Below are positions 24,790 through 32,860 of a stretch of 45,346 bases of DNA, piece by piece. The notes under the pieces are model-generated. The model was not told the DNA's origin, searched no databases, and saw nothing but the letters and a program-made list of their open reading frames with translations. The position numbers and the translations under genes were made by a program. The stretch's first letter is position 1, and every line of letters begins with the position of its first letter. The stretch is from MGIIb-P sp963934015 (GTDB taxonomy: Archaea > Thermoplasmatota > Poseidoniia > Poseidoniales > Thalassarchaeaceae): positions 1 to 45,346 of the forward strand of contig CAWVWT010000016.1 in the NCBI GenBank assembly GCA_963934015.1, in the 5' to 3' direction.

Positions 24790-27700
24790 ATGTTGATTGC
24801 GATGAAGAATGGCCAAACCACCCTCATGTTCCTCATCCTGTGTCTAGCATCCCTCGCTCCTTTGGTTGCTCCTCAGGCAGAACTTTCATCTCTTGAGATT
24901 GAACAAGGAACATCCGGCCGCGCATCAGTTGATTTCATCGTCGAAGCCGTAGCCGTTGGCAATTCTACTGAACCCGCAGAAACTTGGGAACAGCCGGATG
25001 GCACAACGCTGGACTACCTTCTGCGAGGGATCCGCTACGAGGTCAAAGTAACCTTCATGAACGCTGGAAACGGTGCTCAAGGCCAAGGTTCACTTGGGAT
25101 GTTGGAGGCAGTCCACCCGATTGGATTTGTGATGGAAAGTTGGTCATTCAATATGACTGATCAACAAGGCCAAATGCAATCCGGTCAAAGACAGGATAGG
25201 ATTGTTGAATGGACACCAGATGCTGCTCATAGCATCGTTGATGATGATGGCCATCTACACGGCGGCATCATTTTCCGTGGTAGTATTCAGGCGGAAATTT
25301 CTGCCTTGGAGGATGGGTCCTTGGAAAACAATGTCTACGAAGAGCAAGTTCCAATCGCTTTGTGGCATGATCCCATGGAAGGTACCTTTGCGGCCAATCA
25401 ACCCATTTGGGTCCCTATTTCTTACACGGATCGAACGGCAGGGCAAAGTGGAATTTATGGTGGTGGTTCAGATTGGCAAACTGATAATTCATCTTCAGCG
25501 GTTGGGACCAAACACTGGCGTATTTCTGACCCTGGTGGTGGGAATTACGCATCGAACACCATTGACATGTTGAAATGGGGTTGGGTACCTGCTGGTGGGA
25601 GTTGTGATGATCCTGGCCATGGTCTTGGCTATGGCACCATCGATTCTGATGTTGAAGCCGTCTATGGCCAACCGTTCTGTTGGCTCAATATCATCGATTC
25701 TGATTATCGTTCTGTTCACTGGGCCACAATGGCATGGGGGACCATGGGTTCCGGCGATGAAATGGCCATGGAATCTCTTCGCGGTATGACGACCATTGAA
25801 GAACTCAACATGACACAAGCCGGTGTCTCGGCATCAGAGAATGACTGGACACAAGTCATCTGGAACATGACAGATGTGCACAACGACCAGGCTTACACTA
25901 TGTCTTACTCAAAGATTGCAGATACAATGGGTGCTAACAGTGGGATGCGAATTGATGATTTCATTCTGTTCGCAGTTGAAGTGGTGGATGAATACACCAT
26001 CACTTTGGATTGTGATGATCCATTGCCCAACGCATACGTTGTGATTCCAGCCGACCCTAATCCACCATCGCTCTTCTGTACACTAACCAACAATGGCTAT
26101 CGAGAGGTCAACCTCAATATTTTCACCGAAGTATCCAATGCATCTTGGATGAATACTTACCCACTAAGAATTGACAGTGACAATATGCTTGACCACGACA
26201 ATTATGTCACACTGAATCCTCTTGATGGGGAAACCAGCACAACATTCTGGATTAACCTCACCGTCCCCGAGGGAGCCAATGTCGAGACACTCAACTGGAC
26301 GGTTGTATTCGATGACACCATCAATAGTCAAATCATGGGTGAGATGACACTACCAGTCTCAATTTCAACTTCGTTCTCAGTGCGATTAGATCAAGTTAGC
26401 CCAGCTTATCCAGCCTTGACACTTGCACCCGGCGAAACGGGTGACTTACAGATGAAGGTCAAGAATACGGGTAATCAATTGGCTGATTGGACTCCCGGAG
26501 CATACTTCGACAGCACACTTTGGGGCTCGCCAAACCTCGAATGGTATGAGGATTGGGATGGAGACGGCAATGAGACACAACTGATGCAGATGAGTCTCAA
26601 CAAGGGTGAGGAGAAATTCATCACCGCACGGTTCCATGCCCCTGCTGCGAATCCACCAGGGATGGTTGAAATTTCCCTATACGTACAGGGTGTTGCTCCA
26701 GCAAATGCCCAATCAGTTGAACGAATTTATATCGATATACCTGCCATCCAAGATGTCAAAGTAACCGCGTATGAATCGTCGATGACCGCATTGGCAGATG
26801 GTAACATGAGAACCATGTCAATCACCATTCGGAACGACGGGAATGCGCCTGAAATTTTTGACTTATCTCTCGATGCAGACTGGCATATTGGTGCATCTCT
26901 AGCAACTTCGATTACAGAACCAATCGAACCCTTTGGGCAAGAGGTCGACATCACAGTCATCATGACCATGCCACAAGGCCTGATGCCGAATTTCTATTCG
27001 ATTACGGTGACAGCTACATCACAGACCGATTCAACCTACAGTTCGAGTGGTCTATTCATCCTTGAAGTACCGACGACATACATTGTTGAAGTCGAAAACA
27101 AGGACTTGACTGGCCAGTCATTCTCTGCAGGAGCCCAGTCTCGAACCATGAATTTTGAAATTTTCAATCATGGTAATGCAATCGACGCATTCAACGTCGC
27201 ATTATCTATGGAGGATGGTATTATCGCAGAAATTTCCGCCGGTTTGTCAGAAAATGGGCGAACGGTTTTCATCGACCCACAAACATCGACCAATGTCACA
27301 GTGATTTATTCGTTCGCTAGTGGTGTCGTGGGGATGAAGGAATTGGTTGTATCTGCAACCAGTGTCAATGGGTTAGAAACAGGACAAAGTATCACAGCAA
27401 CAGGTGTTGCAGACTTCCAAGTTGGTTCACTTGGTTGGATTCGCCTTGAATCAGGTGTACCTGTCCATATTACCGAACCAGGACCCCACATGTTGTCGGT
27501 AACGGTTCACAATCAACATCCAACCGCTAACCAAGAGATTCGTTTGAGTGTGAGTACTGATTCAGAGGCGGATTTCAATTTGCGTTGGGTCCGTGTTGTT
27601 AATACAGATCAGCAATTCGAACTTGAACCCGATGCAATTAGAATCATCAATATCGAAGTCTATGTGACAGATGAAAACCTCTTGAATTTAGCCGGTGATA

Positions 27701-28290
27701 CGATGATTTTTACAGCGACGTTGACGGTTGAAGCCACTGATGACAACGCTGATCATGATATCTTATTCTCCGTCGACAAATACGTGGCAGCCGAATCTTC
27801 AGAGGGTAGCAATGATTTCGGATCTCTAGCAAAGAGCATCGTGACGTGGGCCTTGGGGATTATCTTGATTCTTGCTCTTGGCGTGGTGTTGGTCAAGATT
27901 CTTGTGTCGACAGAGCACGAAGATGAGATTTCCTCTCTCGGTGGCTATGAATCAAGCCTTGATTTACCCGATGCCCCAACAATACCTGATGCCCCAACAT
28001 TACCGAGTGCCGATACAACAGCGAATTCGATGTACGGTGGCACCCAGGAATTGTTTGCACAACCAGTCATGGCTACGCCGCCACCTCCTAGTGCAAGTTC
28101 ACCAGTGACACAGAACATCGCTGTGAATATTCAGGATAGTGTTGTGCATGGTGACGTCGGGTCAGCAGCAGCAGATGCCGCGGCTAATTCAGGCCCTCAA
28201 TTGCCTGAATCTGGACTACCTGAAGGGTGGACCATGGAGCAGTGGCAACACTACGGGGAGGAGTATCTTCGCCGACAAGGTAATGCGTAA
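24790..28290 (+). CDS. Large secreted surface protein with C-terminal anchor and LPEGW tail
   Basis: 1166 residues from ATG 24790 (24802 also possible). A signal sequence (TTLMFLILCLASLAPLVAPQA) is followed by about 1000 residues of extracellular beta-rich repeats of the CARDB/NEW3 type: repeated patterns like MKVKNTGNQLADW, ITIRNDGNAPEIFDLSL and FEIFNHGNAIDAFNV. One membrane helix (WALGIILILALGVVLVKIL) lies about 140 residues before the end. The cytosolic tail is Pro/Ala-rich with VNIQDSVVHGDV and finishes LPEGWTMEQWQHYGEEYL, a motif I associate with marine Thermoplasmatota proteins. Probably a cell-envelope adhesion or structural protein. Head of its own transcription unit. Confidence 0.8.
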   Translation: MLIAMKNGQTTLMFLILCLASLAPLVAPQAELSSLEIEQGTSGRASVDFIVEAVAVGNSTEPAETWEQPDGTTLDYLLRGIRYEVKVTFMNAGNGAQGQGSLGMLEAVHPIGFVMESWSFNMTDQQGQMQSGQRQDRIVEWTPDAAHSIVDDDGHLHGGIIFRGSIQAEISALEDGSLENNVYEEQVPIALWHDPMEGTFAANQPIWVPISYTDRTAGQSGIYGGGSDWQTDNSSSAVGTKHWRISDPGGGNYASNTIDMLKWGWVPAGGSCDDPGHGLGYGTIDSDVEAVYGQPFCWLNIIDSDYRSVHWATMAWGTMGSGDEMAMESLRGMTTIEELNMTQAGVSASENDWTQVIWNMTDVHNDQAYTMSYSKIADTMGANSGMRIDDFILFAVEVVDEYTITLDCDDPLPNAYVVIPADPNPPSLFCTLTNNGYREVNLNIFTEVSNASWMNTYPLRIDSDNMLDHDNYVTLNPLDGETSTTFWINLTVPEGANVETLNWTVVFDDTINSQIMGEMTLPVSISTSFSVRLDQVSPAYPALTLAPGETGDLQMKVKNTGNQLADWTPGAYFDSTLWGSPNLEWYEDWDGDGNETQLMQMSLNKGEEKFITARFHAPAANPPGMVEISLYVQGVAPANAQSVERIYIDIPAIQDVKVTAYESSMTALADGNMRTMSITIRNDGNAPEIFDLSLDADWHIGASLATSITEPIEPFGQEVDITVIMTMPQGLMPNFYSITVTATSQTDSTYSSSGLFILEVPTTYIVEVENKDLTGQSFSAGAQSRTMNFEIFNHGNAIDAFNVALSMEDGIIAEISAGLSENGRTVFIDPQTSTNVTVIYSFASGVVGMKELVVSATSVNGLETGQSITATGVADFQVGSLGWIRLESGVPVHITEPGPHMLSVTVHNQHPTANQEIRLSVSTDSEADFNLRWVRVVNTDQQFELEPDAIRIINIEVYVTDENLLNLAGDTMIFTATLTVEATDDNADHDILFSVDKYVAAESSEGSNDFGSLAKSIVTWALGIILILALGVVLVKILVSTEHEDEISSLGGYESSLDLPDAPTIPDAPTLPSADTTANSMYGGTQELFAQPVMATPPPPSASSPVTQNIAVNIQDSVVHGDVGSAAADAAANSGPQLPESGLPEGWTMEQWQHYGEEYLRRQGNA

Positions 28291-28303
28291 TTCTTCACGG
28301 CGC

Positions 28304-28310
28304 CTTTATC
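28304..28310 (+). promoter_or_regulatory. TATA box for the thermosome gene
   Basis: CTTTATC, centred about 26 bases before 28333, the first base of the GTA-loop hairpin. This predicts an mRNA that begins with the hairpin and has a leader of about 36 bases. Confidence 0.6.
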
Positions 28311-28332
28311 AATGATTCCTGAGTCGGCAAGT

Positions 28333-28347
28333 CGCCCCGTAGGGGCG
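28333..28347 (+). promoter_or_regulatory. 5' leader hairpin with GTA loop (thermosome)
   Basis: CGCCCC GTA GGGGCG, a perfect six-pair stem. It lies 21 bases before ATG 28369 and leaves the weak ribosome-binding region (ATAGGTGG) exposed between stem and start. Confidence 0.6.
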
Positions 28348-28368
28348 TAACGATAGGTGGAACTCGAT

Positions 28369-29994
28369 ATGTATGGCGGACAACAACCAATTTTTATTCT
28401 CAAAGAAGGCACGAATCGAACACGAGGGAAGAGTGCTCAAAGCAACAACATTGCCGCTGCAAAAGCAGTTGCAGACGCCGTCCGTTCCACATTGGGCCCC
28501 AAAGGTATGGACAAAATGCTCGTCGACAGTATGGGTGATGTTGTCATCACCAACGATGGTGCAACCATCCTCAAGGAGATGGATATCGAACACCCGGCAG
28601 CCAAGATGATTATCGAGGTAGCTAAAACTCAGGAACAGCATTGCTACGATGGAACAACCAGTGCGGTGGTCATCGCAGGTGAACTTCTCAAACGCAGTGA
28701 AGATCTCATCGATCAAAATGTTCATCCGACGGTAATCTGTGAAGGATTCCGTTTGGCAGCCGACAAAGCGGTGAATCTTCTTGACAGTCATGCAATCGAT
28801 GCTGACGAATCTACTCTACATGATGTGGCCAAGACAGCACTTACGGGTAAATCTGCTGGAGCAGTCAAGGACTTCCTCGCAGATATTTGTGTCGCCGCAG
28901 TCCAAGCGGTCGCACGCGAAGAAGATGGTGAAGTCCACGTCGACCTCGACGATATTAAGGTCGAGAAAAAGCAGGGTGGTTCCATCAAGGACAGCACACT
29001 AGTCGATGGTATTATTCTCGATAAAGAACGTGTCCACAGTGGAATGCCTCGAAGTGTCTCAGGGGCTAAGATTGCTTTGATTAATTCAGCGATTGAAGTC
29101 AAGAAAACAGAAGTTGATGCAAAGATTCAGATTACAGATCCAAGTATGCTGGCACAATTCCTCGATGAAGAGGAAAATTACTTGCGCAGTTTGGTCGAGA
29201 AGATACAAGCGGCTGGTGCCAATGTCGTCGTTTGTCAGAAAGGAATCGATGACCTCGCGCAACACTACATGTCCAAGGCTGGACTGTTCGCAGTCCGCCG
29301 AGCCAAGAAATCCGATATGGAGGCTTTGTCCAAGGCGACAAGCGCTCGAATCGTCACCAACATCGACGATCTCAGTAGTGATGACTTGGGCGAAGCAGCC
29401 AAAGTCGAAGAGCGAAAAATAGGTGAATCTGACATGGTTTTCCTGACTGGATGTACTGAAGCGAAGAGTGTCAGCGTATTACTACGCGGTGGTACTGAGC
29501 ACGTGGTCGATGAAATCCGACGCGCATTCGATGATGCAATCGGTGTTGTCAGTGTCGCTTGCGAAGACGGTTCAGTACTCACTGGTGGTGGCTCAGTTAT
29601 CGCCTCACTTTCAAGAGATTTGAGAGCTTATGCAGAAGGTATTGGCGGCCGTGAACAAATGGCAATTGAGGCCTTTGCAGGTGCGCTTGAAGTAATTCCA
29701 AGGACACTTGCTGAAAATGCCGGACTCGATCCAGTCAACACGATTATCGAGGTTCGAAAGGCCCATGCGGAAGGTAATTCCACCTATGGTGTCAACGTCT
29801 TCGAGGGTGGTGTGATGGACATGAGAAAAGCCAATGTTCTCGAACCAGTACGTGTGGTTGAACAAGCAATCCAATCCGCAACCGAGACCGCTGTTATGAT
29901 TTTGAGAATTGACGATGTCATCTCCAGCCGAGCTGGTGGTGGCGGCGGAATGCCCGACATGGGTGGCATGGACATGGGCGGCATGGGCTTCTAG
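28369..29994 (+). CDS. ths: Thermosome (group II chaperonin) subunit
   Basis: 541 residues from ATG 28369 (MYGGQQPIFIL); GTG 28357 could add four, but AGGTGG fits the ATG. Group II chaperonin motifs: GPKGMDKMLVDSMGDVVITNDGAT (nucleotide P-loop region), CYDGTTSAVV (catalytic GDGTT region, here YDGTT), the apical domain with the built-in lid, and VLTGGGSVIASLSRDL. The C-terminus is the GGM-rich PDMGGMDMGGMGF typical of thermosome subunits, which projects into the cavity. Forms a double-ring cytosolic folding machine using ATP. Own promoter and hairpin leader. Confidence 0.96.
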   Translation: MYGGQQPIFILKEGTNRTRGKSAQSNNIAAAKAVADAVRSTLGPKGMDKMLVDSMGDVVITNDGATILKEMDIEHPAAKMIIEVAKTQEQHCYDGTTSAVVIAGELLKRSEDLIDQNVHPTVICEGFRLAADKAVNLLDSHAIDADESTLHDVAKTALTGKSAGAVKDFLADICVAAVQAVAREEDGEVHVDLDDIKVEKKQGGSIKDSTLVDGIILDKERVHSGMPRSVSGAKIALINSAIEVKKTEVDAKIQITDPSMLAQFLDEEENYLRSLVEKIQAAGANVVVCQKGIDDLAQHYMSKAGLFAVRRAKKSDMEALSKATSARIVTNIDDLSSDDLGEAAKVEERKIGESDMVFLTGCTEAKSVSVLLRGGTEHVVDEIRRAFDDAIGVVSVACEDGSVLTGGGSVIASLSRDLRAYAEGIGGREQMAIEAFAGALEVIPRTLAENAGLDPVNTIIEVRKAHAEGNSTYGVNVFEGGVMDMRKANVLEPVRVVEQAIQSATETAVMILRIDDVISSRAGGGGGMPDMGGMDMGGMGF

Positions 29995-30062
29995 TCCGAG
30001 CGGCTCGCAGGCTCCTTTCACCCCCATAGGTTGAAGAATCGAATTTAGGTGGACACTCTGTT

Positions 30063-30077
30063 CAGCCCGTAGGGCTG
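30063..30077 (+). promoter_or_regulatory. 5' leader hairpin with GTA loop (ferredoxin-flavodoxin-SdhB gene)
   Basis: CAGCCC GTA GGGCTG, a perfect six-pair stem, followed at once by the ribosome-binding site GGTGGT (30082-30087) and GTG 30093. An AT-rich element (GAATTTAGG, 30041-30049) lies 18-22 bases upstream, slightly nearer than in the other cases. Confidence 0.5.
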
Positions 30078-30092
30078 GTGTGGTGGTACCTC

Positions 30093-32000
30093 GTGAGCGC
30101 AGTCGTAAAGGTCTGGATTGATGAGGGCTGTATCACGTGTGATGCATGTGAAAACATCGTTCCAGAGGTATTCCATGTGGAAGATGATACTTGTGTCATC
30201 GTCGAGGGTGTGAACCCTAGTGAATGGAGTGATGACATTGTCGAAGCCGCCGATGCTTGCCCAGTCGATGTGATTTTGTTTGAGGTTGCAGGTGGCGATG
30301 AAGCACCTGCCGAAGCAGCCCCTGCAGAAGTTGCTGAGGCTGCACCAGTTGTAGAGTTGGCAACCGCAGCTGAACCAGTCGGTGATGGTGCATTGGATGG
30401 TATCATGGCAGGAGATCGTGATTTACACATTCTGTTCGGCAGTCAATCTGGAAATGCAGAGAGCCTTTGCGCGCTGATTGCAAAGAAGGCTGCAGGCTAC
30501 GGCTTGGTTGGCCATGTGCATGACATGGATGGATTTGATTTGGCGAGTATGGCTGGAATGAAACGCGTCCTTATCGCTTGTTCAACATGGGGTGAAGGGG
30601 AACAGCCAGACAATGCTGAAGTCCTATTTAACACAGCCAAAGAGGCTGGGATAGCTTTACCTGGGACGCATTTTTCAGTTTGTGCTTTGGGTGATACATC
30701 TTACGAATTCTTCTGCCAATCTGGTATAGAATGGGATCAAATTCTCGAAAAGATGGGTGGTACCCGTATTCATGACCGCGTTGATTGTGATGTCGACTAT
30801 GATATCCCTGCTGGAGTTTGGATGTTGGAAGCACTTTCACGAATTGCTTGCGTTGATGCTAGTGGTACATTCCATGAAGATGCCATCCCTGAAATGGTGT
30901 CGTTTGCAGCGGGTGATTCAGCAACAGCTGGTAGCGGCGATGTCGCTTCCGTGGCCATGCCTGAAATTCAATTGGTTGCTAGTATTTTCCGCTACGACGC
31001 TGATACAGGTGAAACTGGATTGGATGCGTGGGCATGTGCAACTCCAGGACACCACAGTGTTCTAGATTTGCTCAGAACTCTAAAAGCAACCCAGGATGGA
31101 ACTTTGACGTTCCGTGACGGGGCTGCCGACGATCCTACAACTGGCGTCTGTGTTAACGGGCGCCTTGTTTTACCAGGATTAACGCGGCTATGTGATGTTG
31201 CCCGTGACAAAGGTGCAGGTGCGCAAGTACGTATTGAACCAGTGGCTGCATACGATGTCATCCGAGACTTGGTTGTCGATTACAGTTCGTATGACAACCT
31301 CCGAACTGCATCCAAACCATGGTTTGTCAATAGGCAACGCGAAGGTACCCATGCTGGAAAGGTCGTTATCGGTACAATGGATGCAGTTGTTGCCACAGAA
31401 TTACACACATCCAACGATATTACGAGTCCGCAATTATTGCATGCGGCCAGCGATACTGTACCCTACAATCGATCTTACATGGGTCCTGCCGTGGTTTGCC
31501 ATCTTTGGAATCGCTCCTGTGACCCGCGAATTTCTGATAAATCACGCACTGCTATCATTGAGAGTTTAGCTCATACAAATGGAGTCAAATCTGAGACGGA
31601 TATGGCTAGTATTCACAGGCAGGGGAGTATGGGTAAAACTGCTGCGGAATCTGTTCTTGAGGCCAAGACAGCAGTCCTTGCACACGATGGCTACAACGGT
31701 CGGCATGGGAAACATGTGTGGTGGTATACATGGTCGATTAAGAGTAGTGGAAAGGTCAATGAGACAACACTCTATAGAACTGTTTTGGGTCCAATGGGAT
31801 TGGCCAGCAATGCACTTTCGGGTGTATCTGCTCGAATGATTTTCGGATTCACACGAACCGGTCGCCCCATGTTCAACGAATTGCTTGGAATGGTGGCTCC
31901 ACCAGCAGGGATCGGTAAGATGCCAAAGCAGTTCAATTCCTCTGTTGAAAATCACCACGAAGTAATTTCAATCTTCAATGAAATGGATGGTCGATTCTGA
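30093..32000 (+). CDS. Ferredoxin-flavodoxin-SdhB-like fusion lacking SdhB Fe-S ligands
   Basis: 635 residues from GTG 30093 (GGTGGT five bases upstream; GTG 30078 would put the site inside the gene). Residues 1-65: ferredoxin with all four [4Fe-4S] ligands, C13, C16, C19 and C56. Residues 110-255: CysJ-type flavodoxin (LFGSQSGNAES, STWGEGEQPDNA, LGDTSYEFFCQSG). Residues 290-525: by-eye alignment to succinate dehydrogenase iron-sulfur subunit: SIFRYDAD, LTFRD, VNGR, VIRDLVVD, YMGPA. The positions that hold [2Fe-2S], [4Fe-4S] and [3Fe-4S] cysteines in SdhB hold other residues (e.g. TELHTSNDITSP for CxxCxxCxxxCP). The last 100 residues are unrecognised. The next gene overlaps its stop by one base. 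Function unknown. Confidence 0.85.
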   Translation: MSAVVKVWIDEGCITCDACENIVPEVFHVEDDTCVIVEGVNPSEWSDDIVEAADACPVDVILFEVAGGDEAPAEAAPAEVAEAAPVVELATAAEPVGDGALDGIMAGDRDLHILFGSQSGNAESLCALIAKKAAGYGLVGHVHDMDGFDLASMAGMKRVLIACSTWGEGEQPDNAEVLFNTAKEAGIALPGTHFSVCALGDTSYEFFCQSGIEWDQILEKMGGTRIHDRVDCDVDYDIPAGVWMLEALSRIACVDASGTFHEDAIPEMVSFAAGDSATAGSGDVASVAMPEIQLVASIFRYDADTGETGLDAWACATPGHHSVLDLLRTLKATQDGTLTFRDGAADDPTTGVCVNGRLVLPGLTRLCDVARDKGAGAQVRIEPVAAYDVIRDLVVDYSSYDNLRTASKPWFVNRQREGTHAGKVVIGTMDAVVATELHTSNDITSPQLLHAASDTVPYNRSYMGPAVVCHLWNRSCDPRISDKSRTAIIESLAHTNGVKSETDMASIHRQGSMGKTAAESVLEAKTAVLAHDGYNGRHGKHVWWYTWSIKSSGKVNETTLYRTVLGPMGLASNALSGVSARMIFGFTRTGRPMFNELLGMVAPPAGIGKMPKQFNSSVENHHEVISIFNEMDGRF

Positions 32001-32860
32001 TGGCAAATCGTTATGCATATCATCCCGGAAATGTTGCCCACAGCAATGCTGTTGAAGTGGCCGACACGATGCCGCTAGCTGCGCAATCACTTGGTATTGA
32101 ACTGGTCCCTCTCGAGGGTGCAACAAGTTGTGGCGCAGGTATTATTCGGCAGGCCAATGCAGATCTACAGGTGGCTCTAAACGCCCGTACATTGGCTCAG
32201 GCTGAAGCGATGGGCCTCGATATCATCACATCTTGTGCTACTACTGCTGCAACTCTACATGAGGATTTGACCACTTTGCGAACTGATAGTAAACTGATGG
32301 CTAAAACCAATGATATTCTTCAGCGAAATTGTGGATTGACATTGACTGGTGAAGTCAACGTTCACCATCTACTTCACGTGATTGTAGACGAACTCGGTAT
32401 TGACAAAGTCAAGGATGCAGTCAAGAACACGCTTGAATTCAGCATCGCTGGTTACTATGGCCCGAATATGCAGCAAGAGGGTGCCTGCGGCGATGATGAC
32501 GTTTTTGATCCAGATTATCTTGAACAGGTCATCGCGGCGGTGGGGGGCAAACCAATCGAATGGTCGAGTCGAACACAAAGTGTAGGGGTACCTGGTATTT
32601 TCTCTGAAGAAAAGACGGTGATGAAGCAAACGGCTGCAGTATTGGCAGATGCCAAATCCGAAGGTGCACAATTGGTTGTCAGTGCATGCAATTTGTCACA
32701 TATGCTGTTGGATGTGTACCAAGGAAAGGCTGGAAAAACAACTGGGCAGGCGACCAAGGTCCCTACCATCCATCTAACCGAACTGTTGGCATTTGCCTTT
32801 GGACACCACATCGATCGTATGGCCCAACTGCGAACAAGAGTCCTTGTCATCGGCGATTAA
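32000..32860 (+). CDS. SdhE/HdrB-like CCG-domain protein with degenerate cysteine motifs
   Basis: 286 residues. Two CCG-domain halves, as in HdrB and the archaeal succinate dehydrogenase/thiol:fumarate reductase subunits: AYHPGNVAHS, ATSCGAG, ITSCATT; then GYYGPN, RTQSVGVPG, VVSACNLSHMLLD and the VPTIHLTELLAFAFG ending. The cysteines are mostly gone: PGC is PGN (N11), first CC is S43-C44, CxxC is C79-x2-T82; in the second half YYGC is YYGP (P155), CC is S194-V195 and CxxC is C230-x2-S233. A non-cubane Fe-S cluster therefore looks unlikely. ATG overlaps the previous stop (TGATG); its end overlaps hef by four bases. Confidence 0.85.
   Translation: MANRYAYHPGNVAHSNAVEVADTMPLAAQSLGIELVPLEGATSCGAGIIRQANADLQVALNARTLAQAEAMGLDIITSCATTAATLHEDLTTLRTDSKLMAKTNDILQRNCGLTLTGEVNVHHLLHVIVDELGIDKVKDAVKNTLEFSIAGYYGPNMQQEGACGDDDVFDPDYLEQVIAAVGGKPIEWSSRTQSVGVPGIFSEEKTVMKQTAAVLADAKSEGAQLVVSACNLSHMLLDVYQGKAGKTTGQATKVPTIHLTELLAFAFGHHIDRMAQLRTRVLVIGD

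Noticed and set aside
30062..30430. Minus-strand 122-codon frame opposite the ferredoxin gene
   Set aside because: Ser/Thr/Ala-rich mirror of the coding frame, no ribosome-binding site, and the plus strand holds clear ferredoxin motifs.
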